Source: Termitomyces sp. T153 (lineage: Eukaryota; Basidiomycota; Agaricomycetes; Agaricales; Lyophyllaceae). From it: a DNA stretch of 64,000 nt. The stretch is from contig JACKQL020000001.1 of assembly GCA_018296165.2 (NCBI GenBank), positions 1,426,001-1,490,000 of the forward strand, given 5' to 3'. The translations under genes were made by a program, and so were the position numbers. Below the pieces are notes generated by a model, which did not search any database, was not told where the DNA came from, and was given only the letters and a program-made list of their open reading frames with translations. Below are positions 35,006 through 46,719 of the stretch, piece by piece. Every line of letters begins with the position of its first letter. Position 1 is the stretch's first letter.

Positions 35006-35375
35006 GAGCTACGGTCCGTGCCTTCGGCACGGGCCTGTAGCTCTTGCTTCATCCCAGACCCAACCTCACTTTGTTCAGTTAGGTCCTCAATATTCCACTC
35101 AATGCTTAGTCCCAGACCCAACCTCACTTCATTTGGTTAGGTCCTTGTATTTCAAACTCAATGCTGAGATCCAGACCCAGCATCACTACATTCAGTCAGG
35201 TCTTTGTATTTCATCAACTCAATGCTGAGATCCAGACCAAACCTCACTACATTTGGTTAGGCCTTTGTATTTCATAAACTCAATGCTGAGATCCAGACCC
35301 AACCTCACTATGTTTGGTTAGGTCTTTGTATTTCGTCAACTCAATGCTGAGATCTAAAGTCAACCTCAGTTTGTC
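35006..35375. repeat. Hairpin plus about 60-bp minisatellite repeat (second copy)
   Basis: A 38-nt imperfect palindrome (35,006-35,043, centre ccgtgccttcggcacgg) is followed by five tandem units of 59-61 bp. Each unit contains ccagacccaacctcact, then ttaggt, a ttgtattt run and caatgctgaga. Looser copies recur near 35,610 and 36,500. The same palindrome and units are present in opposite orientation at 21,201-21,490. No ORF is present. Confidence 0.8.
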
Positions 35376-37012
35376 TTTCATGTTATTGATAAGGGTTCCT
35401 CAATAAAGTAATCAAGATTGTCATATTAATGGAGTTTTCCCACTCATCTCTTTCACTATGCTGACTTTGATCTTTCTTTTTTAAATCAATGTGTGGATAT
35501 TCCTGTCATTGTCAATGTCAGTAAACATCACTCTTTACTATGATTTCAATTATATTTCACTCAGTCAAATGAACTTTCCTTCATAAGTATTCCATTATTT
35601 TTAACATAATGCTGAAATCCAGCCCAAACCACACTTCACTTGGTTAGGTTTTCAATATTCCAACTCTTCCAAGTGATTATCATTCAATAGATGATAGATC
35701 ATCTTTAATATACTTGAAAATTTAGAGCATCAATGAATCAAAGTCTCCTCCACCTTCTGTTCCCTTATTACTCATACACTCTGAAGATCATGTTGGACAA
35801 TTTTTGGACACTGAGCTACACCAAAGAGAGAGAAATTAGAGAAAGTAGCATGAGTAATGAGATATCTACAATCTCATTTATGGTATCACTAAGTGGTACT
35901 AACACTTAACAATCAGACCTTTGATTTGATTCTTTATTAAAGTGGTGACAATGCTTCAATAATCCCTTCCAATACTCTATCTAATCAAGATTTATTATAC
36001 ATCACTCATCTGTTCTCTTCAACTCAATATATCTGACATATAATCATCTAATCACAAACCATACACCTTCAAATCAGAAACCCTGTGGATCCTCAGCAGC
36101 AGGACCTAGCCTACAGCTATCAGTAAGCCAATCTATCAAAACATACATATATTTCATAGTAGTAAGGAAAAAACCTCCTGTTCCAGTCCCTTAACAGAGG
36201 ACCATCAACTTTACATATTCTATATTAATACTGCCTTCTGAAGCTTTTTCCATCTTAAAGTAATTTTCAATGCTCTCTTCACCAATAGTAGCATAATAAA
36301 TTAAATCCACCATCCTTTTTCAGAGGCTGTCATAATGTAGTTGAATATCTATTAGGAGCAGGAAAAATTGAAGATGATCAGGAGTAAGTTGACTCTAAGA
36401 TATAGGAGCTGATTACTGTAAAACTATAAGAATTCACACTTTCAAGTCTGAACCATACACCTTGAAATCAGAAAGCCAGCATACAGCTATCAGCACAGTC
36501 CAAGTATAGCCTCACTTTGTTTGATTAAGGATTTGAATTTACAATTCAATGTTGGTACCACCTAACATCACAAAATACACATTCAAAGTTAGGGGATATC
36601 AGCAATCAAATTCAAGTCAGATTTATGGTCAAAACACACTGTAGGTCATAAACCTCCCAAAGTCCTTCAGGAACCATGGTTTCCTAGGGATATACACAGA
36701 CCAACTATTCTCCTTTTCAAAGAATAAGTAGAAACTTTTAAGAGTCAAAGAGATGTGTTATGCCATTTCTTTGGCCATTCTGATCATAAATATTCATTGT
36801 CCTGAACTTTTATTGATAATAAATACATGCATGGAACATGCTTCTTCCTCAAGGAACAGCCAGAAGTGTTGCTTGAAGAGGTATATTAAAAAAACAGTAC
36901 ATTTCACATCAGTGATACCTGAAAAAGGCTGAAAATTGCCTGAAATATCAATCTTAATAGCTCAAAAGAACAATAGATTGATTATACACATTCCATCAAC
37001 CAAAGCTGTCTG
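35376..37012. other. AT-rich, non-coding repeat-like DNA
   Basis: About 1.6 kb of AT-rich sequence with no ORF of note and scattered remnants of the 60-bp unit. It may include a decayed 5' LTR or leader of the family A element whose gag starts at 37,619, but no LTR ends can be shown. Confidence 0.5.
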
Positions 37013-37432
37013 TTATGCCATTTTTTTCCTATTCAAAGTGCAAAAAACAGCCAATTTACTCAAAAAGGAAGGTTCTTGGTCAGCCTTACTCAGCAGAAAA
37101 GTCATTGCATAGGCACAGCCACTTTTCCAGGAGTCATCCCATATTGTCAGGGGACTTCCATTTCTGACCTCCATGACTTGTTCCAGTGTCTCTGCAGCTT
37201 GTTTGATGTCTCCAGGGCTTGATCCAGAGCCACAGAGATCTCTGGAGAACTGTGAAACTCTCTGTATTACCTCACCAATCATTGTCCTAGGGTTAGGACT
37301 AGCTCTGGCTCTCTGTACAGCAGTTCCCATGCCTCTGCTGCTCACTGATGTGCCACACTGAGCAGCAGGGATCCTTAGACTTGTTCTCTTTGAATTCCCC
37401 CCTGCTAAGTGATTAGTTACTAATTGTATCAT
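37013..37432 (-). CDS. Hypothetical ORF, possibly element-borne
   Basis: This open frame of 139 codons ends at a stop at 37,013. It contains TMIGEVIQRVSQFSRDLCGS, then DIKQAAETLEQVMEVRNGSP, and reads like a helical, soluble protein. No family is recognised. It lies just upstream of, and antisense to, the gag of the old element at 37,619. It could be a fragment of an antisense ORF of the kind seen in the other elements here, or chance. Confidence 0.3.
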   Translation of the reverse strand: MIQLVTNHLAGGNSKRTSLRIPAAQCGTSVSSRGMGTAVQRARASPNPRTMIGEVIQRVSQFSRDLCGSGSSPGDIKQAAETLEQVMEVRNGSPLTIWDDSWKSGCAYAMTFLLSKADQEPSFLSKLAVFCTLNRKKMA

Positions 37433-37618
37433 TGTCTACTTGCTAATACACTTTGGATTTCCCTCTGCTAGCTGCATGACTCAGATCTGCCACCCTGGAA
37501 GTTGCCCTTACAGCAGAACAAGTCTCCTAAAACTGGTCTGGAAGCCCCTCATAGCTGCAAGGAACCTCTGAGCTGCTATCTGTTGCTTCCCCACCAGGAT
37601 TAAGTACTGCAGAGTTCT

Positions 37619-38149
37619 ATGCCTCAGCTTGCCAACCCAGACACCCCCTCAGAAGCCCTGGCCCTGCAGGATAAAGCCTGGACCTGCCTGCTACACCTAG
37701 AAACCCAGGTGCAATTAATGCAATCATCTCTCACCCACTACACAACTGAACTCTCCACCCTCTGTCAAACCACATATCTTATCTCCCAATTGCTTCAGGT
37801 GCTGCTTGAATGCCTACATCCTATCTCTGCATTTTCTCTAGCTGCAGAACCAGCCCTGACTGCTTCTGCACCCATCTCCATGGCTCTGGTGACCCTACAG
37901 CTGTGGATTCCATGCCCCATGCTACCAGATGTGTACAATGGTGCTTGCTCTGGTGGGAAATGTTTCCTCCAATCCTGCCTCACATACATCCACCTCAGTA
38001 GGGATGCTTTCAACTCTGAAACATTGAAAATAGCCTGGGTACTGTTGTACATAAAGACTGGACATTCCTCCACCTATGCATTATGAGTTTTCCATTGCCC
38101 TGTAGGTGTTGGAAGTTTCCCAGACTGGGCCACCTTCGAGAAGGACTTC
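37619..38149 (+). pseudogene. Family A Ty3 gag, part 1 (N-terminal and capsid)
   Basis: The frame starts MPQLANPDTPSEALALQDKA, has a coiled segment, and then the capsid-like stretch PDVYNGACSGGKCFLQSCLT with LKIAWVLLYIKTGHSS. A TGA at 38,084-38,086 (a likely CGA origin) interrupts it. The same frame then continues through VGSFPDWATFEKDF up to 38,149, where a family B LTR begins. The reading resumes exactly after that LTR at 50,497 with HVEFFLLDPTKIAA. Retroviral-type Gag packages element RNA in cytoplasmic particles. Confidence 0.8.
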
Positions 38150-39178
38150 TGTCAGGTTCCGCTGACCATGGGGGCTCAGCTACACTGGGCGAGTCCTTAC
38201 TAGGCAAACATGATTCCCTGCACTGACAACCAAGCATTTGGAGGTGGTCCAAGCACTGGGGACTTGTGAGGATAGCCAGGGGAGATTGATCTGAGCAAGT
38301 CCAGGGAGGTCTGGAGGAGTAGAGGACGGGTTGCGGGGGAGGGGGACGGACTTGGCGGGGTTCAGGCATGAGTCCATGTGTGAGTACTGCGGGTGCGGAG
38401 GAGGCGGAGGCTACACGGATGACAGGAGCGGAGCTGGAGTTCTGATGGGGGATCAACAGGGATTGATGGGGTTCAGAGTCGAGTGTATAGCAGGGTCTGG
38501 GGGTGGTAACGAGTGTCGGTGGTTCGTAATTGTAATTGCAGAGTTTGTGAGGACGTTACGGTTGAGGACTTGAGCACAATAGACAGAATCAAACGGGATG
38601 AGGTGGAGTCGAACAAAATAGGACAAAGACAAGATGAAAATGAGAATAGATTCAGGCGGAGACATGGAATGATAATGAAAAGATAACGGAACAGAGATGA
38701 GATGAGACCGGGAGACTGAGAATAAGGAAAACAAAACACGAGACACAAAACATGAAACACAAGGAGGAACCAATCAGACCATAGGTAATGTTAAGCAATA
38801 TCAAGACTAGAGTATGAAGAGCTACTCTATGTCTTATATACTGACTACTGAAGAGCCCTGGGGACATTGACTGTGGTGGTGGGGCTTGGCGGAGCTTGAT
38901 GGAGTCGACAGGTGTTGGTTACGATTAGAGGGTGGGCTGCATTGATATGTTGATGAGATCAATTGCAATGCGGTCCATTCCGAGGCTGTTGTAATACTCC
39001 AAGGTAAGTCAGGGAAGCCAGGGTGTCAAGTTGATGATGTGTAATGGGGTCAGGCATGGCGGGGGAGTGGTCCCAGGGGCTCAGGAAGTCCAGGGGAAGC
39101 GCTGGCGGCTGCGGGGAAGATGTCGGAGTTGGCCAGGGGGCCGTCGGAGTTAGCCGAGAAGGTGCTGGAGTTGGCCGG
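38150..39178 (-). mobile_element. Family B solo LTR (B1), left part
   Basis: The block starts tgtcaggttccgctgacc and is similar along its length to the LTRs at 51,300, 52,963 and 53,920. The 5 bases before it (acttc, 38,145-38,149) recur directly after its other end (50,492-50,496), giving a clean 5-bp target-site duplication. The LTR is interrupted at 39,178/50,388 by the family C element. The rejoined length is about 1,133 bp. By comparison with the complete B element, its transcription sense is minus. No internal region is attached, so it is a solo LTR. Confidence 0.85.
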
Positions 39179-39809
39179 TGATGAGCCCCAGTTTTTGCTG
39201 AGCACCATTTTCGGCATTCTTGTGGCATTGCGGACTTAGCGGCAGCTGACTACTTTGTATTTGACATAAGTCACAACACTCAGCACATGGGACCAAGCCT
39301 GAGGGTTGGACCAAAGCACAAGACCCTAGCGACCACGAGACTTATTGAGCACAAGAAATATCACGAGGAGTCTGGAGCTTGGGCCTAGATCATCAAGGCC
39401 TAGACCCCCTAGTGATGATTACTAGCGACCCTAGTGATCCTGGCAACAAAATGGCGTTCTCCTACCATATAGGGACAAATTATCAGACGCATACCTTTTT
39501 GCAATCATTTCGTTTGCTGAGCTTACCAACACACTGAACGGCATCTACGCTTCAAAGGTTGACATTGGACTCTTTTCTTGTTTTGGTTGTGTTAGCAATT
39601 AAGCGTTGCCAAGACTTTGCCTAGGATTTTTCACTTAGTTACAGACTGACGCCTTGTATGCACCATAAGCACAGTGACAGATGCCATTGCTAGTAGTACT
39701 TATTTGTTTACTTTCACATACTATACTTTGAAACATATAAATACTGACTGTACGTAGACACATACATAGGGGACAGAGAACGGAGAACCCCCTTCGAAGT
39801 CGACTAGCT

Positions 39810-39881
<72 letters not shown>

Positions 39882-40269
39882 AGCCTACCAGCTCTATATT
39901 ACACTTTGCCTTTCTTTCCCTTACCTTGTCTTTGACTCCGGCTTAGCGACAAGCCTCCTCTACTTTACTTCAACTTCGACTTAGTTTGGTACCAACTGTG
40001 GGTGTGGGTACCTATTCATGTTAATTCGACTTAGCAATGCTAGCGACTTTGGCTAGTAATTAGATCAAGTTTGTCTCCTGCCTCCGCTGGTGATAGTGCC
40101 TTCTTTCTACTTCACCCCCACGTCACAACTTTTGCTCTAGTTCTCTGGGATGGTTACTGACTTGCCCTCAACTATTAAGTTCCTACTGCCAGCTACCCTA
40201 TCTAGTGACTAGTGTCAGGTCCTCTCTTTAGGTTTCCTGCATGGCACTAGGCAGCTTAGGAGCACATCA
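39179..40269 (+). repeat. 5' LTR of family C element
   Basis: This LTR of 1,091 bp starts tgatgagccccagtttttgc and ends gcttaggagcacatca. It contains a 70-nt CT run absent at that length from the 3' LTR. Sequence starting ttttggagcccaccgcaagg just after it is the candidate primer-binding site, though the tRNA is not identified. Confidence 0.92.
39811..39880 (+). repeat. (CT)35 microsatellite in 5' LTR
   Basis: This is an uninterrupted CT dinucleotide run of 70 nt. The same site in the 3' LTR (49,984-50,005) has 22 nt. It lies about 390 bp upstream of the LTR end, probably in the U3/R region. Confidence 0.95.
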
Positions 40270-42100
40270 TTTTGGAGCCCACCGCAAGGGTACTTTGAAG
40301 TTAACCATTCCACCAGAAACAAGAGCTCAAGCAAAACGTCGCTTGGAAAACCTTATTGAATCACCCCAGTCTTTCCTTTCGACCCCTCAGCATTCTTCGC
40401 CAGCAGTTTGTCCTCGACCTCTTGCCAATGAATTTGAAACCGCTAGAAACATTTGTGACATTAGTGAAATCCTTGCCGACTTTCCGGGCGCCTTTATCAA
40501 AAGTTTCCTCGATGCACCACTTTCACCTTTAACTCCTACCGACTCTCTATTCTTCCCAGAAGCTCAATCTATCCCATCATCACCAACTAACCCCCTTCCT
40601 TCGCTAAATCCAACAATCGCTATTATGAACAACGACCCCGTTGCTCGGCGTGCTAGAATGCCACTGCGCAACAACACAACTATGCCTAAATGGAATGAGA
40701 GTCGCCCTAGGGAACTCCCCTAATACTTCAAGGAACTGGAATATCTCTTTGCTGACTGTGGAATCGCTGACGACATGCAGAAGAAGGAATATGCGGCTCA
40801 ATACGTCTCTTATGACATGGCAGAGACCTGGCTTGGCTTACCTGAATTTGGCAACAACATTACTATCAGCAACAATGCTCCTTGTCCATATACGTACCAG
40901 GAATGGAAAACGGCAGTGCTTAAGTTGTACCCTGGCGCAGATGCTAGCGCTTGTTATAATCTTGGTGACCTGAAACAACTTGTCAACCAGACTTTCAACA
41001 GTGGCTTAGTGACTTTGGGAAGATTCTCCAACTACTACAGAGATTTCCAACGTATCGCCAGATGGTTGCTCGCTAATGGCAAACTCTATCAAAACGAGGA
41101 ACGTCGCTTGTTCCAACAAGGAATCCCTACATTGCTATGGTCTAAAATTGTTCGCTGTCTCGAAATCACTCTTCCTGACCACCATCCTGTTGACCCTTAT
41201 GAAGTTGATCAAGTTTTCAAAGGCGTGAAGTGGGTTTTAAAGAGAACAGACACCTCTACGACCAAGACCAGCAATGGCACCAGCAGTATTCATTTGTCAT
41301 CGCCAATCACTAACCTGCCAACCACCCCTTCGCCTGCACCTAAGCAAGAAACTTTGGAATTAGCAACCACTACAGCGATTGTCAGCACCCTGGAACAATT
41401 GGAAGCTCTGTTGACCAACAGTAGTGCCCAACCTTGTCAACAGTTTGCTAATAGCACTTGCCACTTTTGTGGTGAAACTGGTCATACTATGGTCCGGGGC
41501 ACTTGTATAAAGCTGGAGCAAATGATCTTACAAGGTAAGGTTCGTCGTAATGCTGAAGGCAAGATTGTTTTACCATCTGGCGCTATGATTCCCAATTATT
41601 TTGGCAAGCGACTATACATGGAATGCATTGAGGAATGGCACCAGCTTAACCCAGGACAAATCATCACAGGCAGACTCTCTTCTAACGCTAACCCAGATCC
41701 AGAGCAGGTGGCTATGCAGCAGTCGCTAATCCATGAGGTAATGCAACAGGACGTTGCTATGAGCCGAGCGCTAAGCAAGGAAGAACGGATAGAGGCTTTG
41801 GAGCGTGAACTCTTTGCACTCAGGCGAAATGGTGAAAAATTTGACGGTGTACAAGTTCCCCATGCAGCATACCAACCAGTGAACGATGCCCCAAAGGTAA
41901 CACTCATGACTAGCGACACTCTGGCGACTTCATCCCCTCCTGATTCAACTCCGGCTCCTGTCGCTAAGCCTGCAGACAAAGGTAAAGCACCTGAACGTAC
42001 CGTCGCTAAAGAACAACCGCCCGTTGCTAAGGAACCTGTCGCTCAGCCTCCCATCCATCCATTTTCTGGCATCCCTAGTCGCTACGCCCCCCCCTGCTAA
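40241..42100 (+). pseudogene. Family C gag
   Basis: The open frame begins inside the last 29 nt of the LTR (MALGSLGAHHF). A more likely start is the internal MNNDPVARRARMPLRNN at 40,625. After a premature TAA at 40,721-40,723 (CAA expected: ELP-Q-YFKELEYLF) the frame continues with the capsid region: YVSYDMAETWLGLPEF, FSNYYRDFQRIARWLLANGK and GIPTLLWSKIVRCLEITLPD. A zinc knuckle, CHFCGETGHTMVRGTC, follows at about 41,458-41,505. The frame ends in a Pro-rich linker at a C-run (about 42,087-42,094), where reading shifts into the protease frame. Gag forms the particle and binds RNA. Confidence 0.88.
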
Positions 42101-42989
42101 CAGGAATTTCGCTGCTCCCAATAGAACTAATGATGGCACATATCGAACTATGCCACCCATTTATGACATTGAGCAATCCAAGGCAGTTTTCGAACGGGTT
42201 TTAAGCACCAAAGTTACGGTATCGGTTGGCAAACTTTGCTCAGTATTTCAGGACATTAGGAATCAGTTTAGAACAGCAGTTACGCCCAAACAATTAGTAG
42301 GCACTAGCGCTAATACGGTACAGGACCCCAGCAACAATTTTGAAGAGGTTTTGCTGACGTTTGCTATTGAAGAACCCCAGTTTTCGCTTGAATCCAACAC
42401 CAATACTGGTAACGGACTTACCTCTGACAAGGCACCATTCGCTTCTGTTGACCCTGTGGAAGCTTACATTAATTTGCTACCCCATGGAGAAGAGCCTGTG
42501 GTGCTCACTGTCACTAAGGATTCTCAGTCACTTTGTACTGTCATGATGCTGATCGACAACAAAGAGAAAGTGGAATGCATCCACAACAGTGGTTCCCAGA
42601 TAATTTCAATGTCTGCAGAAATCACCAGCGACATTGGGCTATCTTACGACCCTAACATTGTGTTAAATATGCAGAGCGCTAACAGTACCATGGATCGATT
42701 GCTAGGACTTGCACGCAACGTACCCTGCACTATTGGCAACATAACGATTTACCTCCAGATCCACGTTTTATGGTCCCCCGCCTATGACATTCTACTCGGA
42801 TGCCCCTTTGACATATTAACTCAAAGTATGGTCAATACAATTAGCGACATTGAAACAACTATAACAATCACAGACCCCAATACTGGCCAACGGCGCACTA
42901 TCCCTACCTTTCCACATGGCAAATCCAAGAGAAACAACCGCCAAAATGTTCACTTCAAAACAGAGGCACCCCATTGCTTTCATCGCTGA
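42024..42989 (+). pseudogene. Family C aspartic protease (retropepsin-like) region
   Basis: Frame +1 relative to gag, entered at the 8-C run near 42,090. It contains ESNTNTGNGL and then a retropepsin-like fold: VMMLIDNKEKVECIHNSGSQ with IISMSAEI. NSGSQ stands where D-x-G-S-Q is expected, so the catalytic Asp is Asn. The fold ends with ILLGCPFDILTQSMVNTI. The protease would mature Gag-Pol. A second shift of frame near 42,920-42,990 leads into the RT frame. Whether either shift is a programmed site or decay is open. Confidence 0.75.
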
Positions 42990-45900
42990 AGGCATTGAAG
43001 AAGATAGCGACCTAGTGATTGTTATCAGCTATGACCATTCAACTGGTCTAGCGACTTGTATAGCTTCTTGTGATTTGGACAAAGACATTTTACTTACCAA
43101 TTCTGACCCACAGACTGATTTTGCACTAGCATACCTTTACACTACGGCTAGCGACATTTCCAATTTGTCCCTTCCACCTCGTGCTTATCTTGTTTCTACC
43201 GATACCTCTAACCCCTTGATTCTTGGACAAGCTTTACCACTTGATACATGTGTTACAGACACTACCCCCACCTATGTTAACATTCCATCCCCTGCTCAAT
43301 ATGTTGCTAACGAACCCCCTAAGCGAAAAGGAGTCCAGGTCAAGAAGAAGTACAAGCCCGTCGCTATGAAGACCAAACCAGTCACCAGCCATGTTAGCAA
43401 GGACTTTTGAATTGAACGCCAGATTATTGGCAACCCACTAGCAACAATCCCTCCGCTTAACCCAAATCTGCCACCTTTCATTCCGACAAAGCAATTCACT
43501 AGCAAGCAACAAGCAAAACTGGTTAAGGACCATGACACAGGGTTCCTCACTAGTGACAAAATCAATGTATTAGTTGACATGGTTGCCAAACAGGAAAAAG
43601 CTTTCGCTTGGGAAGATTCCAAACGAGGAAGCTTGCGCCCCGATTTCTTCCTGCCAGTACGCATGCTGACAATTCTGCACATACCGTGGGTCCAGCACAA
43701 TCACCCCATACCCCCAGGGCTAGAAAAGGAAATATGCGAGATTATTTGTGGCAAAATTAGCGCTGGCATCTATGAACCTTCAAACTCTGCTTACCACTCG
43801 CGATGGTTTTGCGTTCTCAAGAAAAATGGTAAGCTCCGGATTGTGCACAGTCTTGAGCCGCTAAACTGTGTCACCATCTGCCATTCTGGAGTACCACCTT
43901 TTCCAGATCACATTGCAGAATCTTTCGCTGGACACATCTGTGGTGCCACTCTTAACCTCTATGTTGGCTACAATGAGCAACTTATTGACCCAGCATCACG
44001 TGACTTAACGACGTTCCAAACTCTGTTTGGTGCCCTTTGATTAGTGACCTTGCTGATGGGATGGACCAACTCTGTGCCTATATTTCACGACGACATTACC
44101 TTTATTTTGCAGCCAGAGATCCCCCATAACGCGCTCAGCTTTATTGACGACATGGGCGCTAAGGGACCCAAGGATTGGAAGATCGTTAACAGTAAACCCG
44201 CTAAGCATCCCGCTAACTCAAATATTTGCCTAGCACTCTGGGAGTTCTTTGAACTTCTTAACAGGATTCTTCAGCAAATGAAATATTGCGGCAGCACCTT
44301 CTCAGGTCACAAACTCGTTCTTTGCGCCCCGACTTTCAAGATTCTAGAACATGTTTGTACTCCTAGCAGTCGAATCCCTGACAAAAGTTGTTTAGCGTTA
44401 ATCAAGCGATGGGGTCCTTGCAAGTCGCTATTGGAAGTTCGAGCCTTTTTGGGTACTGTTGGGGTACTAAGGACTTTCATCAAGAACTTTGCACATAGAG
44501 CCCACAACCTAATGAAGCTTACTCGTGTTGGCGTTCCTTTTGAATTTGGCCCTGATCAAATAAATGCTCAACGCGACCTCGTAAAAGCCTTACAAGATGC
44601 TAAGCCCCTTGTTCCTATCGATTATGAATTGCCTGACCCTGTCATCTTAGTGGTGGACACCTCATACATAGTGGTTGGATATTACCTTTTCCAGTGCACT
44701 AGCAACAATTGCAAGGAATGCTGCTACAACCGCTTTGGGTCGATTATGCTAAACAACAGAGAAGCCCAATTCAGTCAGCCTAAGTTGGAACTCTATGGCC
44801 TCTATCAAGCTCTACAAGCATTACAGGTGTACCTCATTGGCATCAGGAACCTTATCATTGAAGTTGACGCTCGCTACATTAAGGGTATGCTTCAGAACCC
44901 TGACATCCAGCCTTCCGCTAGCATGAACTGCTGGATCATAGCGATTTTGATGTTTCACTTTGAGCTGGTACATGTCAAGGGAACTTTCCATGGCCCTGAT
45001 GGTCTCTCACAACGCACGCCACAGCCTGGTGACCCTCCCATTGACGATAGCAACAACTCTGTTTACAAAGATTGGATCGATCACTTGCACAGGTTCATTC
45101 ACCAAGTTCAGTTACCACTGCCGCTACTTTGCCAAGTCTCGACGGCCTCACATCGCTTACCTCCTTTGGCCGAGTACAATTGTTCGCTTACTTTAGCGAC
45201 TTTTGCAAGCGACACCGACACTCCCCCATGATTACAGACCAGCAATGATATAACACCTCTCCGGGATGATGGCACCACTACTTATAGCAATGTACCCCAC
45301 AGTGCTAAAGCTATTGCCAGCGACATTTGCGTACTCCTAGTCGAGAAATGGCTTCACGACCTTGTCAGACCTGATGGCCTTAGCGACAAAGACTATGCCA
45401 CTTTCATTTGCTACGCATCCATGTTTGTCATTACGGGAGGCAAACTTTGGCAAAGAAGCCGAGACGGGGCTCACAAGTTGTTCGTTCCTATCGCCAGTTG
45501 CTTACGGGTCCTGAAGGCGATGCATGATGACTTGGGACACAGAGGTCTTTTCGCTACCCACTCAGCCCTCCTAGAACGATTTTGGTGGCCTCAAGTTAGC
45601 GCTGATATTGTGTGGTACCTTCGGACGTGCCATCCCTGCCAGATACATCAGACAACCAAGGTTCTCATTCCACCAACTGTCACTACACCAGCGCCCTTGT
45701 TCAGCAAGATATACGTTGACACCATGTTCATGCCACTCTCCAATAAGTTCAAATACATCATTCAAGGACGTTGTTCGCTGACTCATTACCCTGAGTTTCA
45801 TATGCTTGCCAGAGAGAACACCAAAGCCATCGCTAAGTGGCTGTATGAGGATGTCATTTGTTGCTGGGGAGCGCTTAGCGAAATTGTTCCCAACAATGGA

Positions 45901-46719
45901 CCCCCAATCATAAAGGCGGTTACCTACTTGGCGAAGAAGTATAACTTGCACCATATCTGGATCTCTGGTTACAATAAGCGCGCTAATGGAATAGTTGAGT
46001 GGCCTCATTTCGATGTTCGCCAAGCCCTTTTCAAGGTGGTTGACGGTGATCAGTCTAAGTGGAGTACTGGTACTTATTCTGTCTTTTGGTCAGAACGTGT
46101 GATAGTTTGCAAGCGAATGGGTTGTTCCCCTTACTTCGCAACAACTGGTACCCACCCCCTTTTGCCTGCCGACATAGTAGAAGCAACATATTTGCAACCG
46201 CCGCCAAACTCGCTGCTGTCAACAACTGATCTCATAGCCCGCCGAGCAATTGACCTTCAGTGTTGCCAAGAAGATCTCGACCACCTTCACAGTCAAGTCC
46301 TTAGCGCTCGTTGCTTGGCCGCCATTTGCTTTGAGACAGAGCACGCTGCTATGATCCGCAATTACAACTTCAAAGCAGGTGACCTTGTACTAATGCGGAA
46401 CACTAGAATCGAGGTAACACATAACAAGAAAATGAAGCCTCGCTACTTAGGCCCATTGGTGGTAATCTCTTGCAACCATGGAGGCGCTTACATTGTTTGT
46501 GAACTAGATGGCTCGGTACTACATCGCCCCATTGCCGCCTTTCGCTTGATCCCCTATTTTGCTAGAGAACACGTAACCATGCCTAGCAATGCTTTTGACA
46601 TCGACACTTTGCGTCTCAGAGAACTGGAGCAAACCGAGCTTGTTGACAACGATGATACTGGCAAAGTCGCCAGCAAAGAAGAAAACTACCTTTCACTAAG
46701 CCTTAGTGATTTCTCTTAA
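42916..46719 (+). pseudogene. Family C pol: RT, RNase H, integrase
   Basis: One frame runs 42,916-46,719 with three premature stops (43,408, 44,038 and 45,229), two of which fit C-to-T or G-to-A changes of TGG and CGA codons. RT motifs include YEPSNSAYHSRWFCVLKKNG, LDLYVGY-like LNLYVGYNEQL, and FIDDMGAKGP at the catalytic xxDD site. RNase H is around VILVVDTSYIVVGYYLFQ. Integrase has the HHCC zinc finger (HDDLGHRGLFATHS...CHPCQIHQ) and the core YVDTMFM. Its second acidic position reads VPNNGPPI, where DNGP is usual, so a catalytic Asp is lost. A C-terminal DNA-binding segment follows (MKPRYLGPLVVIS). Codons are otherwise well preserved. Confidence 0.9.

Noticed and set aside
35006..35043. Hairpin as a Helitron 3' end
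   Set aside because: A Helitron end needs CTRR about 10 nt after the hairpin; neither side shows it, and no Rep/helicase is near.
39811..39880. CT run as a functional polypyrimidine or origin element
   Set aside because: The 3' LTR has only 22 nt at the site, so its length is not constrained.
40270..40290. Identification of the priming tRNA from the sequence after the 5' LTR
   Set aside because: The stretch tggagcccaccgcaagg is placed like a primer-binding site, but I cannot match it reliably to a tRNA 3' end.
41596..41979. 127-codon minus-strand frame inside gag
   Set aside because: Shadow of the family C gag; no splice sites or motif.
45571..46023. 150-codon minus-strand frame inside integrase
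   Set aside because: Shadow of the integrase core; not conserved in pattern and no start context.
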